Source: Thiomargarita sp. | GTDB taxonomy: Bacteria; Pseudomonadota; Gammaproteobacteria; Beggiatoales; Beggiatoaceae | Length of the DNA stretch: 9,626 bases | Direction: 5' to 3' | NCBI GenBank assembly: GCA_020721025.1 | Contig: DYNO01000130.1 | Coordinates: 1 to 9,626, forward strand | In this document: positions 6,784 to 9,626 of the stretch, in pieces | Layout of the letters: every line of letters starts with the position of its first letter | Numbering within the stretch: position 1 is the stretch's first letter | Position numbers and translations under genes: made by a program | Notes under the pieces: model-generated | Told to the model about the DNA's origin: nothing | The model's database searches: none | What the model saw: only the letters and a program-made list of their open reading frames with translations

Positions 6784-7155
6784 ATGTTGACTCAAACTTT
6801 TCAGGCAACGGTTCAAAAAGCGATGAAGGCGACAGACAAACCGATCCCGACACCTTGTAAATTAGAGGTTATTTTGAAAGTCACGACGCTACCTTCACCG
6901 GTGCGCACGGTCAAAAATGGTTGGAAGCAGTTTATGCTCAATGGCGAAGGACAGCGGATTCGGGTAAAAATTCGTCCTAGGGCATGGCGTAAGCTGTGTC
7001 AGGTGAGTCAACGACAAACGGCGTGGGCTGCGCTCATTAAGGGGAGTATGGGTACCCCTCTCAAAGATGGTTTTGAACTGACAAATCCCACCGTGCAAAT
7101 ATTTGAGCAGGTTTCTTCCGGTGATTTGTCGTCTATTGCTTCCACTGAATCATAG
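6784..7155 (+). CDS. Stand-alone paralogue of the C-terminal domain of the upstream FinO/ProQ protein
   Basis: A 123-residue protein with no signal peptide or membrane segment. Residues 26-109 align over their full length with residues 142-227 of the preceding gene: L-x-x-x-x-K-x-T-x-LP, RTV-x-NGW, then IR, RP and W near RPRAWRKL, GFEL and VQIFE are shared, about 39 identities in 86 positions by hand count. It lacks a FinO domain. The ATG is two bases after the preceding stop and has no independent Shine-Dalgarno, so translation is probably coupled. Basic and aromatic residues are frequent (R41, W47, R60, R64, W68, K70, W81), which would suit RNA or partner binding, though that is inference. 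I have a vague memory that small database proteins with this pattern carry the name 'fertility inhibition FinO-like'; this name may rest only on such fusions. Confidence 0.75.
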   Translation: MLTQTFQATVQKAMKATDKPIPTPCKLEVILKVTTLPSPVRTVKNGWKQFMLNGEGQRIRVKIRPRAWRKLCQVSQRQTAWAALIKGSMGTPLKDGFELTNPTVQIFEQVSSGDLSSIASTES

Positions 7156-7187
7156 ATTTCCAGTGCTCCGTCCTGTAGTGCAGCAAG

Positions 7188-7220
7188 CGTAGGGTGCATA
7201 AACGCAGTGTCATACACCAA
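7188..7220. repeat. Degenerate copy of a dispersed GTAGGGTGCG-type palindromic repeat
   Basis: GTAGGGTGCAT at 7189-7199, a central GCAG (7204-7207) and CATACACCA at 7211-7219 follow the layout of an intergenic repeat (GTAGGGTGCGTTA, then GCAGCG, then TAACGCACC) that I know from many proteobacterial and cyanobacterial genomes. GGTGCAT pairs with ATACACC with one mismatch. It sits between two convergent genes and could act as a weak bidirectional terminator. Confidence 0.5.
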
Positions 7221-7270
7221 AGTGTTTAGATTCACAATGGTATATGATGCTTCACTTATCCACATGAATT

Positions 7271-8026
7271 CTAACGATGAGGAGCGGTATGTTTCTTACG
7301 CAATTTCACTGGTGCAGCACGTTTTTGATCGCGCAGTCGTAAATTCAACATTTCCACGAATACCGAAAATGCCATTGCAAAGTAAATGTAACCTTTGGGA
7401 ATGTGCATTCCTAACCCTTCGCCAATCAACGCCATTCCAACCAGTAGTAAAAAACTCAATGCCAGCATTTTTAACGTAGGATGTTTATCGACAAAATCGC
7501 TGATAATTCCTGATGCAAACATCATAAATCCCACCGCAATCACAATGGCGGCAATCATCACGCTGACTTGTTGTACCATACCGACTGCGGTAATGACTGA
7601 ATCTAGGGAAAAAACCAAGTCTAATAACATGATTTGTATCAACACGCTGGCATAAGCCGCTGCCACTTTTGGCGTAGCACTGCTGTGTTCCTCCCCTTCT
7701 AACTTATCATGAATTTCTAAGGTGCTCTTGGCAATCAGGAATCCACCACCGAGAATTAAAATTAAGTCCCGTCCAGAAATTTCGTGCTGCAAGATGCTGA
7801 ACAGTGGATAGGTTAATTTCATAATCCATACTAATGACAATAGGAGGATAATTCGGGTGATCATGGCTAATGCCAAACCTATTGTACGGGCTTGGGCGCG
7901 TTGTTCGGCAGGCAATTTGTCGGCGAGAATGGTAATAAAAATAATATTATCAATGCCTAAAACAATTTCTAGTGCAGTCAGTGTGGCAAGTGCTACCCAA
8001 ATTTGTGGATCAAGTAACCATTCCAT
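7271..8026 (-). CDS. TerC-family integral membrane protein
   Basis: TerC proteins (E. coli YgdQ, YoaE and Alx; Bacillus MeeF/MeeY) are inner-membrane proteins linked to manganese export, metalation of exported enzymes and tellurite resistance. This 251-residue protein has about seven hydrophobic segments, at roughly 8-33, 45-70, 86-100, 122-149, 155-176, 187-203 and 211-229. Both acidic repeat motifs are present: ALEIVLGIDN (18-27) near the N-terminus and DLVFSLDSVITAVGM (136-150) in the second half, with D26 and D142 in the membrane as expected for metal transport. DKHPTLKMLALSFLLLVG (180-197) is also typical. The length matches the short YgdQ-like group without CBS domains. The basic C-terminal tail (R229-R251) should lie in the cytoplasm. 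GGAGA lies seven bases before the ATG at 8026. It is 143 bases downstream of metK on the same strand; I see no Mn riboswitch in the gap. The metal substrate is not decided by the sequence. Confidence 0.9.
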   Translation of the reverse strand: MEWLLDPQIWVALATLTALEIVLGIDNIIFITILADKLPAEQRAQARTIGLALAMITRIILLLSLVWIMKLTYPLFSILQHEISGRDLILILGGGFLIAKSTLEIHDKLEGEEHSSATPKVAAAYASVLIQIMLLDLVFSLDSVITAVGMVQQVSVMIAAIVIAVGFMMFASGIISDFVDKHPTLKMLALSFLLLVGMALIGEGLGMHIPKGYIYFAMAFSVFVEMLNLRLRDQKRAAPVKLRKKHTAPHR

Positions 8027-8086
8027 CGTGATTTCTCCGAGGCGTTGTTATTGATATTTCAAGATTAATGAAGGTTTGCTTTTGGA

Positions 8087-8119
8087 AGCTCTGCTTGATT
8101 TGGGGCATTCAGCAGAGCT
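8087..8119 (-). other. Stem-loop between metK and terC
   Basis: AGCTCTGCT at 8087-8095 and AGCAGAGCT at 8111-8119 are a perfect nine-base inverted repeat with a 15-base loop. No T-run follows on either strand, so it is not a standard intrinsic terminator. It lies in the 143-base gap downstream of metK and upstream of terC, and may mark an mRNA end, a processing site or a regulatory leader of terC. Confidence 0.45.
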
Positions 8120-8169
8120 CATGGCTGAATTTGAAGACAAATTTCAATCGGTTATTTTAAAAAACCACT

Positions 8170-9330
8170 TCACACCCCAGCAGCATCTTTCAACAATTGG
8201 GCTTTATCGGTGCGTTCCCAACTTAAGCCGAGATCGTCGCGTCCAAAATGTCCATACGCTGCGGTTGGTTCGTAGATCGGATGGAGTAAATCTAACATGG
8301 CAATTAAGCCGCGGGGACGCAGGTCAAAATGTTCGCGTACTAATTGCGTTAATTGGGTAGAATCCAACTTGCCAGTACCAAAAGTTTCCACGTAAACTGA
8401 TGTGGGTTCCGCCACACCAATGGCATAAGACACTTGAATTTCGCACCGTTCTGCTAAACCGGCAGCCACAATATTTTTCGCGACATAACGGCACGCATAC
8501 GCTGCGGAACGGTCAACTTTTGATGGGTCTTTGCCAGAAAATGCCCCACCCCCATGTCTTGCCATCCCGCCGTAAGTATCGACAATAATTTTTCGTCCGG
8601 TCAAGCCGCAATCGCCCACCGGTCCGCCAATCACGAAACGTCCGGTCGGATTGATGTGAATTTGGGTGTTTTTGTCAATCCATGTTGCAGGAATCACGGG
8701 TTTAATGATTTCTTCCATTACTGCTTCATGCAGCGTTTTATTATCCACATCGGGCGAATGTTGGGTCGAAAGCACGATGGCAGCAATTCCCGTTGGTTTG
8801 CCATCTTCATAACGACATGTAATCTGACTTTTCGCATCCGGGCGCAACCATGCCAATTTGCCACTGTGACGCATTTCTGATTGTTTTTTCACCAATAAAT
8901 GCGAATAGAAAATCGGCGCAGGCATCAGCACGTCAGTTTCATTGGTTGCATAACCAAACATTAACCCTTGATCGCCCGCACCTTGTTCATGATTCTCAGT
9001 TTCATCCACACCCATCGCAATATCAGGGGATTGTTTACCCAACGCTGAGAGTACCGCACAAGACCGCCCATCGAAACCGATTTCTGAGGAATTATAGCCA
9101 ATGCGCGTGACGGTTTTACGCACAATTTCTTCGACATCAATGTGTGCATGGGTCGTAATTTCACCTGCCACCACGACCATTCCAGTTTTCACCAGAGTTT
9201 CACATGCAACGCGTGCCTTGGCATCTTGTGCTAACAACGCATCCAAAATGGCATCAGAAATTTGGTCTGCCACTTTGTCGGGATGTCCTTCAGATACCGA
9301 TTCGGAAGTAAAAAGGGAAGTTTTAGACAT
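8170..9330 (-). CDS. metK: S-adenosylmethionine synthase (methionine adenosyltransferase)
   Basis: MetK joins methionine and ATP to give S-adenosylmethionine, the cell's main methyl donor, plus phosphate and pyrophosphate; it acts in the cytoplasm as a tetramer. At 386 residues it matches the proteobacterial length. FTSESVSEGHPDKVADQISD (7-26) is the N-terminal ATP/methionine segment with the catalytic His16 and Asp18. GAGDQGLMFGYATNE (117-131) is the first family signature and GGGAFSGKDPSKVDRSAAY (260-278) the second, with the phosphate-binding loop. DPTK-type divalent-metal and K+ ligand regions look normal. The ATG at 9330 has GGAGA four bases upstream and an extended -10 promoter about 70 bases upstream. 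The frame is complete with no damage. It is followed by terC on the same strand. I see no SAM riboswitch in the leader. Confidence 0.98.
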   Translation of the reverse strand: MSKTSLFTSESVSEGHPDKVADQISDAILDALLAQDAKARVACETLVKTGMVVVAGEITTHAHIDVEEIVRKTVTRIGYNSSEIGFDGRSCAVLSALGKQSPDIAMGVDETENHEQGAGDQGLMFGYATNETDVLMPAPIFYSHLLVKKQSEMRHSGKLAWLRPDAKSQITCRYEDGKPTGIAAIVLSTQHSPDVDNKTLHEAVMEEIIKPVIPATWIDKNTQIHINPTGRFVIGGPVGDCGLTGRKIIVDTYGGMARHGGGAFSGKDPSKVDRSAAYACRYVAKNIVAAGLAERCEIQVSYAIGVAEPTSVYVETFGTGKLDSTQLTQLVREHFDLRPRGLIAMLDLLHPIYEPTAAYGHFGRDDLGLSWERTDKAQLLKDAAGV

Positions 9331-9398
9331 TAATTCTCCGCAGAATTTAAAGAAATCCTATGTTTGTATTATCTGATTGAATTCAGCTTTAATTTTCC

Positions 9399-9407
9399 AT
9401 TATAGCA
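9399..9407 (-). promoter_or_regulatory. Extended -10 promoter of metK
   Basis: On the minus strand TG-C-TATAAT is a perfect extended -10, so transcription should start near 9392 and give a leader of roughly 60 bases before the metK ATG. The region 17 bases upstream has no good -35, which is usual for extended -10 promoters. Confidence 0.65.
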
Positions 9408-9422
9408 TTTTCGACAAGTTAT

Positions 9423-9551
9423 ATGAGAACCATTGCAAATTTACCGAACAACATGAAAGTGTCGTTTTTGCCGTCTGAGCATAAATCTCGCCCGACAGCG
9501 GCGGAACTCGCTCAAAATGTTACTAAAACCCATTGGTATCAATCTCGCTAG
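9423..9551 (+). CDS. Possible 42-residue small protein, unrecognised
   Basis: An ATG at 9423 opens 42 codons to a TAG at 9549, reading MRTIANLPNNMKVSFLPSEH and ending in NVTKTHWYQSR. Residue use is protein-like, but there is no clear Shine-Dalgarno, and the frame overlaps the region just upstream of the metK promoter. It may be a small gene, a gene remnant or chance. I recognise no family. Confidence 0.2.
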   Translation: MRTIANLPNNMKVSFLPSEHKSRPTAAELAQNVTKTHWYQSR

Positions 9552-9558
9552 ATAGTTA

Positions 9559-9567
9559 TGATACAAT
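9559..9567 (+). promoter_or_regulatory. Rightward extended -10 promoter candidate
   Basis: TG-A-TACAAT repeats the galU promoter element at 4518-4526, and three of the four bases after it also match. It would serve a gene starting near or past the right edge. No good -35 is visible. Confidence 0.35.
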
Positions 9568-9626
9568 GACAATTTGGGCTTCATTGGGTTGGAGTTCGAT
9601 TTTATGTGCCAATAACATGGCTAACT

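Larger units (their letters stand above)
9331..9626. other. Intergenic region right of metK, with divergent promoter candidates
   Basis: The metK leader and promoter occupy the first 80 bases. Positions 9423-9551 contain a short open frame described separately. A rightward promoter candidate is at 9559-9567, followed by GGAG at 9591-9594, an ATG at 9604 that stops after three codons, and an ATG at 9617 that runs off the window (M-A-N). A rightward gene may therefore begin at the edge, but too little is present to name it. Confidence 0.4.

Noticed and set aside
7207..7479. Plus-strand 90-codon frame overlapping the end of terC
   Set aside because: Mostly antisense to terC; the non-overlapping part is short and includes the repeat element, with no ribosome-binding site.
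8027..8169. Manganese (yybP-ykoY) riboswitch upstream of terC
   Set aside because: TerC genes often have one, but the conserved loops and helices of that class are not visible here; only a simple nine-pair stem-loop is seen.
9331..9600. SAM or SAH riboswitch near metK
   Set aside because: The metK leader is only about 60 bases and shows no recognisable SAM-binding core; the rightward region does not match the SAH consensus I remember.

Overview
The window looks like chromosomal DNA of a gammaproteobacterium with moderately low GC. MetK, GalU and the TerC protein are all of proteobacterial type, intergenic DNA is AT-rich, and a degenerate copy of a palindromic repeat common in sulfur- and methane-oxidising gammaproteobacteria lies between convergent genes. 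A Thiotrichales/Beggiatoa-like source is my best guess, from general impression only.

Layout. Positions 1-153 hold no supported gene. From 3986 down to 154, three genes run leftward: a 433-residue protein resembling the DUF2357/PD-(D/E)XK nuclease group but lacking the usual catalytic lysine; an exported right-handed beta-helix protein whose last ~25 codons look frame-shifted; and a flavodiiron protein (FDP) pseudogene with a one-base frameshift and a large in-frame internal deletion. A 611-base AT-rich divergent region (3987-4597) carries three copies of a 10-mer at about 30-base spacing and a terminator-like hairpin. Then galU runs rightward, followed by a hairpin and a 435-base gap with one possible tiny ORF on the minus strand. 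Next is a two-gene unit (5936-7155): a FinO/ProQ-domain RNA chaperone carrying an extra C-terminal domain, and, two bases later, a stand-alone copy of that same domain. It converges on terC, which lies downstream of metK on the minus strand. The right end (9331-9626) has a good metK promoter and a possible rightward promoter for a gene beyond the window.

How the genes relate. galU (UDP-glucose), metK (S-adenosylmethionine) and terC (metal transport or metalation) are separate housekeeping functions. The most interesting part is the FinO/ProQ pair: the second domain of the chaperone and the whole of its neighbour are about 45% identical by my hand alignment, which implies domain duplication and a likely shared RNA-binding or partner-binding role. 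The decayed FDP suggests recent loss of an O2/NO detoxification gene, unless the damage is an assembly artefact.
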